From positions 1 to 34,177 of the forward strand of contig NZ_SNVJ01000032.1 in assembly GCF_009829925.1 (NCBI RefSeq): a stretch of DNA of 34,177 bases, in the 5' to 3' direction. The notes under the pieces are model-generated. The model did not search any database, was not told the origin of the DNA, and saw only the letters and a list, made by a program, of their open reading frames with translations. Each line of letters starts with the position of its first letter. The first letter of the stretch is position 1. The DNA comes from Teichococcus coralli (GTDB lineage: Bacteria > Pseudomonadota > Alphaproteobacteria > Acetobacterales > Acetobacteraceae). Position numbers and translations under genes: made by a program. This document shows positions 1 to 7,691 of the stretch, piece by piece.

Positions 1-1
1 G

Positions 2-29
2 CTTCAGCGGGTTTCGTTAGACGCTTTAA
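2..29 (+). repeat. Left copy of a 28-bp perfect terminal inverted repeat
   Basis: Positions 2-29 are the exact reverse complement of the last 28 bases of the window (34150-34177); the match begins CTTCAGCGGG and ends GCTTTAA, and diverges on both sides. The repeat is followed by T-rich sequence (33-49). No transposase lies next to it. It may be a transposon end, a contig break at a repeat, or one arm of a terminator hairpin if the window is circular. Confidence 0.9.
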
Positions 30-79
30 ATGCTTTTTTGATTTTTCCCTGTGGGGCGTTCAGCTGCCGGTCTGACAGG

Positions 80-100
80 AGGCCACTCTTCGAGTGGCCT
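80..100. other. 9-bp stem, 3-nt loop hairpin
   Basis: AGGCCACTC and GAGTGGCCT form a perfect 9-bp stem around the loop TTC. Neither strand has a T-run directly after it, so an intrinsic terminator is not supported. It could be a structured RNA element or a protein-binding dyad. Confidence 0.5.
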
Positions 101-244
101 GCAGAAATGCAATTAAATCAGGATATTTTAAGCTACTGAATTCTATCACTTTTCAGGCGATCTGAAGCATGTCGTCGCTCATGCGGTTACGAAAATAACC
201 TATGGAAGACCGCGTGGAGGACTTTTAGGTCAATTTCATATTGA

Positions 245-272
245 TTGTACATTTGGTAAGGAAAATTATAAA
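245..272 (+). promoter_or_regulatory. Putative sigma70-type promoter for the 109-aa gene
   Basis: TTGTAC (245-250) and TATAAA (267-272) are separated by 16 bp and sit 36 bp before the ATG at 309. A purine-rich AAAAGGA (about 291-297) could act as the ribosome binding site. The call rests on consensus similarity only. Confidence 0.4.
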
Positions 273-308
273 TAATCACTGTCATCATCATAAAAGGATT
301 GGTGATCC

Positions 309-638
309 ATGCTCACAAAAGTAGATGGTCTGAGGAACTCCGATCAGCATTGGAGCTCTGGTGTCTTCGTAAAGCAGTGCTCTTGTATGGGAATCCCGAT
401 CGCATCTGGGATCACGCTCCCACCAGTTCCACGAAGTGGCAGACCCCGGAAGTATCCGATCCGTGAGATGGAGGTGGGGCACTCGTTCTACATTCCCGAG
501 GTCGAGGGCAAAGGCAAGGGGCCACTCCGGTCCGTGAAATCAGCCGTCCGGGCCCAACTGCGTGGCGTTCCTGGTGGACGCCGGCAATTTGCCTTCCGGC
601 GCGAGGGCCAGGGGTGGCGCTGCTGGCGCGTGGCATAG
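309..638 (+). CDS. Small hypothetical protein with a DUF-like phage/plasmid domain
   Basis: A 109-aa protein. The C-terminal 65 residues look like a genuine conserved module: RKYPIREMEVGHSFYIP, then a serine/arginine segment (RSVKSAVRAQLR) and an end rich in basic and aromatic residues (FAFRREGQGWRCWRVA). From memory this resembles small phage- and plasmid-borne proteins with a YPFxxMxVGDSFxxP signature; their function is unknown to me. The first 45 residues do not look conserved, so a later start is possible, though the ATG at 309 has a nearby AAAGGA and a promoter-like sequence. It stands alone on the plus strand; the next gene is convergent. The recognition is moderate and no function is assigned. 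Confidence 0.6.
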   Translation: MLTKVDGLRNSDQHWSSGVFVKQCSCMGIPIASGITLPPVPRSGRPRKYPIREMEVGHSFYIPEVEGKGKGPLRSVKSAVRAQLRGVPGGRRQFAFRREGQGWRCWRVA

Positions 639-781
639 CGTTAGGTCGAACTCCGCCATGCCATCAATGGTATGAGCACCTGGTGGGTGGCGGCCCTGGA
701 TCTCGCTGCTGCCCCGGATGCCGGGTTAGAGGCAGCCGCCACCAAGCCCCGAGTTCCTCCAGCCAATGGACGGCTTCAGGC

Positions 782-1423
782 TCATGCCGCCTCGATGATC
801 GCCCGGTAGAGGTCGAGCACTGACGGCTCGAAGTCGAGCATCAGCCCGCCGGGGATCTTCTTGCTCCCTCGCGCCGGCCACAGGGGAAACTCCTCGGCTT
901 TCACGCCCTGCTCGGAGGCCCGCAGCGCCACCCAGACCAGCATCTCATTCCGCCTTCCGAACGCGCGGTGCAGGATCTGCAGTTCCCAGAACCGCCGCTC
1001 CATAATGCGACGAAGTGCGGCAGGGCGGTGATCGACCCGGCGCTTCCGCTGCTCGGCCCGGCAGCGGGGGCAGATGCGCTGGTAGTTACAGAAGCACTTG
1101 AAGCCGCCCTGGCGGATCGGCAGCACGGCTGCCGTGATCAGTGGCTCCGGAGCGCCACAACCGAGACAGCGCCGATAGATGCGGCCGCTCGCTTTCTGGA
1201 AGAGGCGCCGCTCCATCCGCTCGTAGATCTGCTGGGAGACGTGCATCTCTTCGCGCTCGGCCGCGAAGAAGTTGGCCTGCACCTGGGTGATGCAGTCCCC
1301 GGCCCGCTGTCGCAGCGCGGCGTCCTGCACAGCCTCCAGGTGCGTCCGCGCCTGGAACCACGGCAGCGGCTCCCGCCGGCCGGTCTGCGCTTCGGCCAGC
1401 CACTGATCGTCGTAGACGCGCAT
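782..1423 (-). CDS. Hypothetical Cys-rich (putative zinc-binding) protein
   Basis: About 213 aa, with strongly GC-biased third codon positions on the minus strand, which supports real coding. Numbered from the upstream GTG, cysteines at 87 and 90 (CLGC) and at 111, 113, 119 and 122 (CFC, then CPRC) form a likely metal-binding cluster. It is flanked by helical, charged segments: an N-terminal part rich in Q, E and R, and a C-terminal part with RRFWELQILHRAF. I chose ATG 1423 because a GAGG lies 7 nt upstream; the in-frame GTG at 1426 is the alternative. It is divergent from the XRE regulator at 1537, sharing a 113-bp promoter region. I do not recognise the family; a DNA- or RNA-binding role is a guess from the cysteines and basic residues. 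Confidence 0.65.
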   Translation of the reverse strand: MRVYDDQWLAEAQTGRREPLPWFQARTHLEAVQDAALRQRAGDCITQVQANFFAAEREEMHVSQQIYERMERRLFQKASGRIYRRCLGCGAPEPLITAAVLPIRQGGFKCFCNYQRICPRCRAEQRKRRVDHRPAALRRIMERRFWELQILHRAFGRRNEMLVWVALRASEQGVKAEEFPLWPARGSKKIPGGLMLDFEPSVLDLYRAIIEAA

Positions 1424-1488
1424 CACTCGGCCTCGCTATCCCGCCCTGCTTCCGCTTCAGGGACATAGGGATGCCGAAGCGTTTTGAA

Positions 1489-1498
1489 GAGTATACTC
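1489..1498. promoter_or_regulatory. Palindromic operator candidate GAGTATACTC
   Basis: A perfect 10-bp palindrome in the divergent region, 38 bp before the XRE gene. It contains TATACT on both strands, so it could overlap a -10 element. Small XRE regulators of mobile and restriction loci often bind such dyads at their own promoters. Binding here is inferred from position. Confidence 0.4.
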
Positions 1499-1536
1499 CG
1501 TGTTAGCATACCCGCCAATGCGGGCCTCCTCCGCGC

Positions 1537-1770
1537 ATGGAGATCCGCGCAGTCCTGGCTTTCAACCTGCGGCGCTATCGGCGCGCGGCCAAGCTTTCCC
1601 AAGAGGAGTTGGCGCACCGCGCCGGGATCGACCGCACTTATGTCAGTGCCCTGGAGCGCCGCGTCTACGCGGTGAGCATCGATGTGCTGGACCGGCTGGC
1701 CCACGAATTGGATGTCGAGGCCGCTGACCTGCTGCGGCAACCGCCGGAAGCGATGGCAGGGCAGAAGTAG
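1537..1770 (+). CDS. XRE-family helix-turn-helix transcriptional regulator
   Basis: A 77-aa single-domain protein. Residues about 7-66 form a canonical Cro/C1-type HTH: NLRRYRRAAKLSQEELAHRAGI, then DRTYVSALERR as the recognition region, then a helix ending DRLAHELDVEAADLL. It is about the size of restriction-modification controller proteins and island regulators, with no effector domain. No good Shine-Dalgarno precedes the ATG, so translation may be leaderless or weak. It is divergent from the Cys-rich gene and near the GAGTATACTC palindrome, consistent with autoregulation. Whether it regulates the BREX operon is open: a related GTATAC core lies at the pglW promoter. Confidence 0.88.
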   Translation: MEIRAVLAFNLRRYRRAAKLSQEELAHRAGIDRTYVSALERRVYAVSIDVLDRLAHELDVEAADLLRQPPEAMAGQK

Positions 1771-1937
1771 CGCAGGGCTATGCAGCCGGGGGCCTGCTCA
1801 TTTGGTTTGGCGGGAGCTGCCGCCGGGCCCAGGTGCCTCGGCCGCCCTGACTGAGCTACCCACCAGATACAAAGATCAGGGTGCGTGGCGTCCTCGCTCA
1901 AGCGCCCCGGAAGCCCCGGCGGCCCCAAAATCCATGG

Positions 1938-2306
1938 CTACTCGGTCCAGCCGAAATCCTCATCGAGAGAAGATCGGTACTCTTTAATGATCCCCTCGGG
2001 ATCACGCCCTTCGATCTCTCTGCCATTGATGACCAGATATGAAATATTAGACAGGATGAACGATGCGCTAGACAGTATCTGTTGGAGCTCTTCAAAAGAT
2101 AGACTGCAATCTATCTCGGCATTATCCATGCCGAATTGGAATCCACTGGCCGTGACGGCGTCATATACCGTTGGCTCAGGGCCTGCCATCTTCCCAAGCT
2201 CATTGCCATATAGGTAGAATCCGCCTTTCTTTTTCTCGGTCCAGCAATAGCTAACCCCACCCGCATCGCTTTCTTCGTTGATGGAAAAGCTTTGTACGGT
2301 TGGCAT
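1938..2306 (-). CDS. Hypothetical protein, AT-richer than its neighbours
   Basis: A 122-aa acidic protein beginning MPTVQSFSINEESDAGG. A strong AGGAGG lies 5 nt before the ATG at 2306, which fixes the start. Composition differs from the neighbours: many A/T-ending codons and residues such as I, N, S and Y, suggesting transfer from a lower-GC source. No signal peptide, membrane segment or recognisable motif is seen. It could be an immunity-type or small structural protein (mixed alpha/beta, acidic), but I do not recognise it. It stands alone on the minus strand between the XRE gene and a methyltransferase fragment. Confidence 0.7.
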   Translation of the reverse strand: MPTVQSFSINEESDAGGVSYCWTEKKKGGFYLYGNELGKMAGPEPTVYDAVTASGFQFGMDNAEIDCSLSFEELQQILSSASFILSNISYLVINGREIEGRDPEGIIKEYRSSLDEDFGWTE

Positions 2307-2381
2307 CGCGCACCTCCTGATCTGCCAAAAGTCTTACCGAACAATACCGCTCCGGCGTGTCGCTTGGCTGGCCCCCTTGCT

Positions 2382-2915
2382 TCACCGGACCACCGCGTTC
2401 AGCCAGGCCTCGTCGGCGCGCCTGGGCCGGCGGTTAGCCGAGACCCACAGATCCAACAGCTGAACGGGGAGGGGGCTGAGGGCCGCCCGCAGCGTCACCT
2501 CGGTATGGTCGACGAACAGTCGTCCCCAGCGCCCGTGCTCGCCCTCGCCGTGCTTGAAGGACAGGTACCAGGCCCCGCCCGGCCGCAGCGCGGCGAGCAA
2601 CCGGGCCGCGACATCCGGAAAGGCCGCCTGGGGCACGTGCAGCAGCGAGGCGCAGCACCAGATCCCGTCGAAGGCGGCGTGCCAGGCGACCGCGTCGAAG
2701 GTCCTGTGGTGGACCGTGGCCCGGCTCTCCAAGCGAGCCCGGGCCGCTGCGACCATCGCGGCCGGGGCGTCGAAAGCCTCCACAAGAAGTCGATCAGCTT
2801 TGCCGGCAGCACTGCCGATGCCGCCTATAGGCCGGCTGCGGCCACATTGGGAGCAGCAGCAGCGCGAATGCTGCAGATGTTCAGGGCGATGGCAGGCAAA
2901 GTGCGCGGCGAGCAC
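2382..2915 (-). pseudogene. Chimeric, N-terminally truncated class I SAM methyltransferase
   Basis: The C-terminal two thirds, from VEAFDAPAAMVAAARARL onward, match the second half of small class I SAM methyltransferases: the acidic end of the second beta strand, FDGIWCCASLLHVP (post-motif), LLAALRPGGAWYLSFKHGEGE, and the conserved-looking tail RRADEAWLNAVVR. The upstream part, which should hold the glycine-rich SAM-binding motif I, is missing. In its place is an unrelated segment (VPLEVLAAHF, then CCCSQCGRSRP) resembling a small zinc-ribbon protein fragment. The junction falls near 2785. Without motif I it cannot bind SAM normally, so I call it a remnant of two genes fused by deletion. Confidence 0.7.
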
Positions 2916-2979
2916 CTCCAGCGGTACATGCGCATCAGCCCAGCTTCATCCTAGGGCTTGGCCGGCGCACGAACTCGGC

Positions 2980-3405
2980 TCATCGGCGCATTCCCGACTT
3001 CCACTTTTTGCTCGCTGACAATTTCCTCGACTTTCTTCGCTTGCTGGGCGGCCGAATGGATTCGATCTCGATGACGCTCCCATCCGTACGACTGACCATA
3101 AAGCCTTTGTCAATGCGCCGCCCCTCGTTCGAGCCTTTCGCCTTCTGAACGGCAACTTTGGTCGGTGCGGCCGGTAACGGGGTGATGTTCAGAATCGGTG
3201 CCTGGTTCGGCTGACCACTCACCGCCGGCGGCTTGGGAAGGGAGTGGACCGCGGGAGCGGAAGAACTTGGCTTTACCTCAGAGGCAGCCTCTTTTGAGGG
3301 GAGCCAGCCTCGTCGAAGCGTCTGATCTTCAACGGCAAGCGGCTCGCTGCCCTGTTCCCGAAGGCGGCGATCTTGCGCAGCCTTGGACCAGTTTAATCGC
3401 CCCAT
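2980..3405 (-). CDS. Hypothetical 141-aa basic protein
   Basis: It starts MGRLNWSKAAQDRRLREQG. The ATG at 3405 has GGAGGG about 7 nt upstream, which is better than extending the frame into the 8-bp repeats. The middle (residues about 40-85) is rich in S, P and A and probably disordered. The C-terminus (DKGFMVSRTDGSVIEIESIRPPSKRRKSRK) has a short beta-like segment and a very basic tail, suggesting nucleic-acid or membrane-surface contact. No family is recognised. It stands alone on the minus strand, with its 5' leader formed by the 3421-3476 tandem repeat, so expression could depend on repeat number. Confidence 0.6.
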   Translation of the reverse strand: MGRLNWSKAAQDRRLREQGSEPLAVEDQTLRRGWLPSKEAASEVKPSSSAPAVHSLPKPPAVSGQPNQAPILNITPLPAAPTKVAVQKAKGSNEGRRIDKGFMVSRTDGSVIEIESIRPPSKRRKSRKLSASKKWKSGMRR

Positions 3406-3420
3406 TGCCGCCCTCCGCGC

Positions 3421-3476
3421 GTTTGCACGTTTGCACGTTTGCACGTTTGCACGTTTGCACGTTTGCACGTTTGCAC
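3421..3476. repeat. Seven perfect tandem copies of GTTTGCAC
   Basis: The 8-bp unit GTTTGCAC is repeated seven times without error (56 bp), ending in AAAA. On the minus strand it reads GTGCAAAC and lies directly upstream of the ribosome binding site of the 2980-3405 gene. It is too short and has no spacers for CRISPR, and it is shorter than plasmid iterons. Perfect short tandem repeats at a 5' end are typical of slipped-strand variation. Confidence 0.95.
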
Positions 3477-3546
3477 AAAAATCTTACGTTTAAGGTTTAT
3501 ATTGCGACAGTATATTTTTCTTGATCATGCGTAATTGTGGCCGATT

Positions 3547-4152
3547 TCATGTAAGCGTTGCTCCGCGACCCATGACAGCGGAATAGCGGTCATCCTGGTC
3601 TGGTGGCGCCAGCCGCGAGACCCCGTCGAACCCGCGCCGCATATCGGTCGGGCCTGCGGCCAACCAGACCCGCCCTCCGGCAGGCGGCGCGATCACGCCT
3701 CCAGCACCATGGCCAAGCGGGCCACTGCCGTGGGATCGGCTGGCATGCCGACCCCCAGCACCCGGCCGTTGCGCAGCACGCTTTCGATCGACGGTCGCGT
3801 TGCGGGGCTTCAGGATGCGGTTGAACGTCGCGTTGAGGTCGAGGGCGGTGCGCGTGCCGTCGAACATGCGGCTGATCGAGAGCACGACGCCGTTTAGGCT
3901 CGCAGACCGTGCCGTGAGGAAGCCCTGCGCGGCGTACGAGCGGCCGAGGCGCTCGGCCAAACCACGGTCGTAGGCAAGTGCGCGCCAGAGGGCGATCTGG
4001 TGGACGAGAGCCACTAGCTCCTGATTTGCGCGGCGCAGTTCGCGCGCCGCAACCTCGAGCTTGGCGGGCGCATCCGCTGGCAGGATCCGCTCTGGCTCAG
4101 GCGCCGGTCCGAGGTCGGGCGAAGCGGCTTCGGTAGAGACAGTGGAGGACAA
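3547..4152 (-). pseudogene. AbiU2-like (HEPN-type?) gene fragment fused to the IS66 remnant
   Basis: The frame covers about 120 native residues, then reads into IS66 sequence near 3790. The native part has an acidic/proline leader followed by helices: RRANQELVALVHQIALWRALAYDRGLAERLG, then GFLTARSASLNGVVLSISRMFDG and LDLNATFNRIL. The pattern of a helix ending in (L/M)FD followed by a second short helix resembles AbiU2 and related HEPN-like abortive-infection proteins; this is from memory and only moderately sure. No ATG fits; TTG 4152 is my best start, with an AGG upstream. The C-terminus is lost, so it is probably inactive. Confidence 0.5.
3551..3795 (-). mobile_element. Internally deleted IS66-family remnant
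   Basis: The terminus at 3551 begins GTAAGCG, as IS66-family inverted repeats do. Inward on the minus strand is the end of a TnpA-like protein (NGRVLGVGMPADPTAVARL, ending VLEA and a stop at 3693), overlapping by a GTGA the start of a TnpB-like protein (IAPPAGGRVWLAAGPTDMRRGF). TnpB then breaks off after about 30 residues and jumps directly to the terminal sequence. TnpC and the other end are absent. The inner boundary near 3790-3800 is approximate. The remnant cannot transpose itself. Confidence 0.75.
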
Positions 4153-4197
4153 GGGTGTGAACCTGCATAATGTAGCGGCATCATGCCCCGTTTTTGG

Positions 4198-4216
4198 TTT
4201 CGTTATTATAACGAAA
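4198..4216 (-). promoter_or_regulatory. 19-bp perfect dyad covering a TATAAT element
   Basis: TTTCGTTA and TAACGAAA are perfect 8-bp arms around a 3-nt centre. Read on the minus strand the centre contains the consensus TATAAT (4205-4210), about 50 bp before the proposed start of the AbiU2-like gene. A second small palindrome, GACGTTCAACGTC, lies at 4218-4230. The layout suggests a repressor site over a -10 box; no good -35 is seen. Confidence 0.5.
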
Positions 4217-4284
4217 AGACGTTCAACGTCCGTGACCAAGGCCAGGAGTGGTCGGAGCGATTGTCTGAGAGACCCGTCATACGA

Positions 4285-6378
4285 TCAAGGCGAGAAAGTA
4301 TGCTGAATCAGCCTGTGCGCCCGTCGGCATAGGGCAGTGACCGCCGCAGTGTCCGAAGTGCGGCCTGCCAGAACAGCGCGTATAATTGGCTCCGGAAGAC
4401 ACAGACCGAACTTTAGTGCCTCATTGACATTGTCCGGGAGCCGCGGGTGCACCGCATCCGGCTCGATGGCATCTAACGCCGACGCCAGCTCGCTTGGGTC
4501 CCGCATCTTCACGGTGACGGTGAAATCATCGAAAGCTGTCGCCGGTAAGCCAAAACTGCTCAGGCCCGACGCGATGGATGCCATCGCGGCGCCGCCGGCA
4601 AAGCCCCACAGCACGACACGCGCTCCGCCGTCCGCCACGAGCGGAAGCGCGCCGGCGTCCACGAACTCAAGGCGTGTGCGGATCTGCTCCAGCGCCGCCT
4701 CGGCGCGCCGCGACAAACGACACCCCGACAGGGTCCCTGCCACCACGCGTTCGACGGCGTTGGCCACCATACTCGACATCGGGCGTCCACTGCCGAGCCA
4801 GCGTGAACGACCGCCACCCTCGGTCGGCAGCACGGAGACGGTCCGGCGCCTCCAGTCGACATCCGTGACCCTCCAGCTTCTGCCGCCGAGCGAGATCACG
4901 GCAGGTCCGCCGCCGTGGCCTGGCGCGATGCTGGCCGGGTGAACCGAGCCAAGGTCCAGCGGCCCATGCCGGACGGCCAACAGGAGGGGTTGGCTGAAGG
5001 CGGCGACGAGGTCCCCGAAATGCCGGCGGCCGAATTCACGTTCGGCGACGGATCCGAGGCCGAGGACACCCGCGTCCTCGGCGAGGATCCCGTTCGCCAG
5101 CATGTGCGCGAGAACCTCGTGGCGATCCGCCTCCGGCACGGCGTCCGCCGCTGCGCCGAGCCAGAGTTCTATGTCCGCGCGCACGACGCCCTTCTCCTGG
5201 AGGACGAGCGCCATGACCTGCTGGGCGAAGATGTGCGACGGCCGCGGCGGCGCCTTGATCGCTTCCACGGCCCCCTCGCGCCACAGGGTTGCCAGCGCCA
5301 GGCAGGCCAGCAGCTCTTCATCGTCGGTGGCCAGGAACAGGCAGTTCCTCGCCGTCCCGCTCCGCCGTCCCGTGCGGCCCATGCGCTGGAGGAAGGAGGC
5401 GACGCTCGGCGGCGCGCCGACCTGGATGACCCGGTCCAGGTCGCCGACGTCCAGCCCGAGTTCGAGGGTGGAGGTCGCCACGATGACGCAGTCCGGCTCG
5501 GCGACGAAGGCGGCTTCGGCCTGGCGCCGCTCGTCGAGCGAGAGCGACGCATGCGACACGAAGGTCCTCACGCCCGCCGCCCTGAGCCCCGCCGCGATCT
5601 CCTCGACGCGCGTCCGGCTATCCGCGAAGACGAGCCGCCGCTCGCCGCGGTGCAGGCGCGCGATGACCGTGACCGCGTTCCGGACCGACCCCACGTGATC
5701 GGCCGTGACCTCGCCGTCTGCCACCGGGCGCGTGGGCCCGAGTACCCGTCCGCCTCGCCCCAGCGTCAGCCAATCGAGCAGTTCGGACGGGTTACCGACC
5801 GTCGCCGTCAGGCCGATGCGCTGGATTTGGCGGCCGGTGAGATGCTCAAGGCGCGAGAGCAGGAACAGCAGATGCCAGCCCCGATCGTCTCCGGCGAAGG
5901 CGTGGAGCTCATCCACGACGACCGAACGGATGCCACCGAGAAGGTCGACGTGATCGAGGCGCGCCGAGATCAGCATCGCCTCCAGGGATTCGGGCGTGGT
6001 CAGCAGGATCTCGGGCGGGTCCCGCAGCATCCGCCTCCTGGCGGGCTCGCCGACGTCCCCATGCCACAGCCCGACCCGCAGGCCGACGAACCCGGCGTAG
6101 CGCTCGAGGCGCGGGGCGAGGTTGTTCAGGAGCGCCTTCAGCGGGCAGACGTAGATCGCCGCCACCCCCCGCCCGCCCTCTCCGGCGATGCGGGAAATCA
6201 GCGGAAACGCGGCGGCCTCGGTCTTCCCGCCCGCTGTCGGGGCGAGCAGCAACACGTCCTCGCCGGCCATGACCGGCCCGACGGCGGCGGCCTGGGTGGG
6301 CCGCAGGTCGGGCCAGCCGAGGGTGCTGACGATGTGGTAGCGCAGCGCAGGGTGAAGCGCGTCGAACGCTGCGCTCAC
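4285..6378 (-). CDS. brxHI: BREX system DEAD/DEAH-box helicase BrxHI
   Basis: A 697-aa superfamily 2 helicase, last gene of the BREX operon. Visible motifs: RPTQ (26-29), Walker A APTAGGKT (46-53), DExH box DELH (156-159), TATV (191-194) and motif VI QRMGRTGR (331-338), followed by a winged-helix/C-terminal region as in Lhr-like helicases. BrxHI accompanies type 2 BREX; its exact step is not established, but DNA or RNA unwinding is expected. It starts with GTG at 6378, overlapping the brxD stop as GTGA, so translation is coupled. No clear terminator follows the stop at 4285; the next sequence is a small intergenic region and the AbiU2-like fragment. All helicase motifs are intact. Confidence 0.9.
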   Translation of the reverse strand: MSAAFDALHPALRYHIVSTLGWPDLRPTQAAAVGPVMAGEDVLLLAPTAGGKTEAAAFPLISRIAGEGGRGVAAIYVCPLKALLNNLAPRLERYAGFVGLRVGLWHGDVGEPARRRMLRDPPEILLTTPESLEAMLISARLDHVDLLGGIRSVVVDELHAFAGDDRGWHLLFLLSRLEHLTGRQIQRIGLTATVGNPSELLDWLTLGRGGRVLGPTRPVADGEVTADHVGSVRNAVTVIARLHRGERRLVFADSRTRVEEIAAGLRAAGVRTFVSHASLSLDERRQAEAAFVAEPDCVIVATSTLELGLDVGDLDRVIQVGAPPSVASFLQRMGRTGRRSGTARNCLFLATDDEELLACLALATLWREGAVEAIKAPPRPSHIFAQQVMALVLQEKGVVRADIELWLGAAADAVPEADRHEVLAHMLANGILAEDAGVLGLGSVAEREFGRRHFGDLVAAFSQPLLLAVRHGPLDLGSVHPASIAPGHGGGPAVISLGGRSWRVTDVDWRRRTVSVLPTEGGGRSRWLGSGRPMSSMVANAVERVVAGTLSGCRLSRRAEAALEQIRTRLEFVDAGALPLVADGGARVVLWGFAGGAAMASIASGLSSFGLPATAFDDFTVTVKMRDPSELASALDAIEPDAVHPRLPDNVNEALKFGLCLPEPIIRAVLAGRTSDTAAVTALCRRAHRLIQHTFSP

Positions 6379-7691
6379 GGGTCGAGCTCAACGTCGTCCA
6401 CGTCGGTCGCACCGGCGGCGGCGCGCTCAGCTTTGGTCATCTCCCGCTCGTCGATCGTCGGCGCGTAGTGCCGGCGCGGGTCGAAGTCCGCGAACTGGTC
6501 CACGCGGTCGAGCACCTCGGCGACCAGCTTTCGGAGGTAGAGGCGTGGTGCGACGCCAGCCCGCCCGCCGAGGCGCCCCGCGACCCCGCGCGCGAGGTCG
6601 GCGACGTAGCCGTCGTCCACCACCGCGCGGATGCGGGCCTCCTGGGCGCTGTGCTCCGCGAAGAGGTCGCGGACCCGCCGCCCCACGATGGCCAGAGCGT
6701 CGAGGTCGAAGCCCTGCAGTCGCACCTGGACGGCGCGCGGGTTGTCGAACCGGGCGTCGGTGGCGAAGTCGGTGTGGAGCCTCTGCGCGAGCGGTGGGAG
6801 GCGCTGGACGCCCTGCGGCCCGTCGAAGAAAGCTGTCGTGCCGGTGACGACGAGATAGAGGCCGGGGTACCGCCCGGCATCGAGCTCGTCGAGGACCTGC
6901 CGCAGCGCGTTGAGGCCCTTCTCACGCGTGTCGGCGCGCATGCGCTGGAGCGTCTCGACCTCGTCGAGGACCAGGAGGAGGCCCGATCGGCCGCTGTCGC
7001 GCAGGATCGTCAGGAGGCCGCCTAGGAAGTGCATGGCCCCGAAGGCGTCGAGGTCCCCCTTGATCCCTGCCGCACGCTTGACCGCGGCCGCGACGTTCGG
7101 CTGGCCGCCGAGCCAGGCGATCAGGCCCTCGGCGAGGGCAGCGTCGTCCGCGAGAAGGGCGCGGCGGTACGCGCGAAGGACGGCTGAGAAGGCGGGTGCC
7201 GTCCGCGCGATCGCCGCGAGCCGGCGCTCCATGACGGCCTCGGTGGCCGCCGCCAGCGCCTCCGCGTCGTCGCCCGCGATCCGCCCCTCGGCCAACACGT
7301 TCTCCTCCAGGGTGTAGAACCACGCGTCCACGGAGGACCGCAAGGCCCCCTCGGGGGTGTCGGAGGTCGCAAGGCGCTCTACGAGGCGACGGTAGACGGT
7401 CTCCCAGCGGTGCAGGGGCGTCTCGGTCTCGCTCACCTGCACCTCGGCCGTAGCAAAGCCCGCGGCGCGGGCGCGCTCCTGCAGCCAGCGCGCCATAAAG
7501 GTCTTCCCCGACCCGTACTCTCCGCGGACCGCCTTGAAGGCCCCCCGCCCGGCCGAGGCGGTCGCGAGGTCAGCGTCTACCGCGGCCTCGAAGCGGTCCA
7601 TGCCCACTGCGAAGGCGGCCAGGCCCTCGTGGGGCACGGTGCCGCGGCGGAGCGCGTCGAGGATCGCAGCCCTGCGCTGGACGCCGATCAT
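6375..7691 (-). CDS. brxD: BREX system ATP-binding protein BrxD
   Basis: A 438-aa AAA+-like ATPase. Walker A is GEYGSGKT (57-64) and Walker B is LLLVLDEVE (238-246), with DEVETL right after; the later TGTTAFFDG fits a sensor region. The fold matches the DUF2791/BrxD family found beside BrxHI in type 2 BREX. It probably acts with BrxHI as an ATPase partner in the cytoplasm; the mechanism is not known. ATG 7691 overlaps the pglZ stop (ATGA) and its own stop overlaps the brxHI GTG, placing it firmly inside the coupled operon. The C-terminus ends in an acidic patch (DVDDVELDP). Confidence 0.9.
   Translation of the reverse strand: MIGVQRRAAILDALRRGTVPHEGLAAFAVGMDRFEAAVDADLATASAGRGAFKAVRGEYGSGKTFMARWLQERARAAGFATAEVQVSETETPLHRWETVYRRLVERLATSDTPEGALRSSVDAWFYTLEENVLAEGRIAGDDAEALAAATEAVMERRLAAIARTAPAFSAVLRAYRRALLADDAALAEGLIAWLGGQPNVAAAVKRAAGIKGDLDAFGAMHFLGGLLTILRDSGRSGLLLVLDEVETLQRMRADTREKGLNALRQVLDELDAGRYPGLYLVVTGTTAFFDGPQGVQRLPPLAQRLHTDFATDARFDNPRAVQVRLQGFDLDALAIVGRRVRDLFAEHSAQEARIRAVVDDGYVADLARGVAGRLGGRAGVAPRLYLRKLVAEVLDRVDQFADFDPRRHYAPTIDEREMTKAERAAAGATDVDDVELDP

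Larger units (their letters stand above)
1..308. other. Non-coding, AT-rich left margin
   Basis: No convincing gene is seen in the first 308 bases. The stretch holds the terminal repeat, a T-rich tract (33-49), a strong 9-bp hairpin (80-100) and a promoter-like segment near 245-272. It is much richer in A and T than the rest of the window, consistent with a regulatory or transferred segment. Confidence 0.6.

Noticed and set aside
3421..3476. CRISPR array or plasmid iterons
   Set aside because: The unit is 8 bp with no spacers, and there are no cas or rep genes; it is a simple tandem repeat.
4915..6468. 517-aa plus-strand open frame opposite brxHI and brxD
   Set aside because: It is an antisense shadow of two clear ATPase genes with intact motifs; its translation is rich in R, D and G without any domain.
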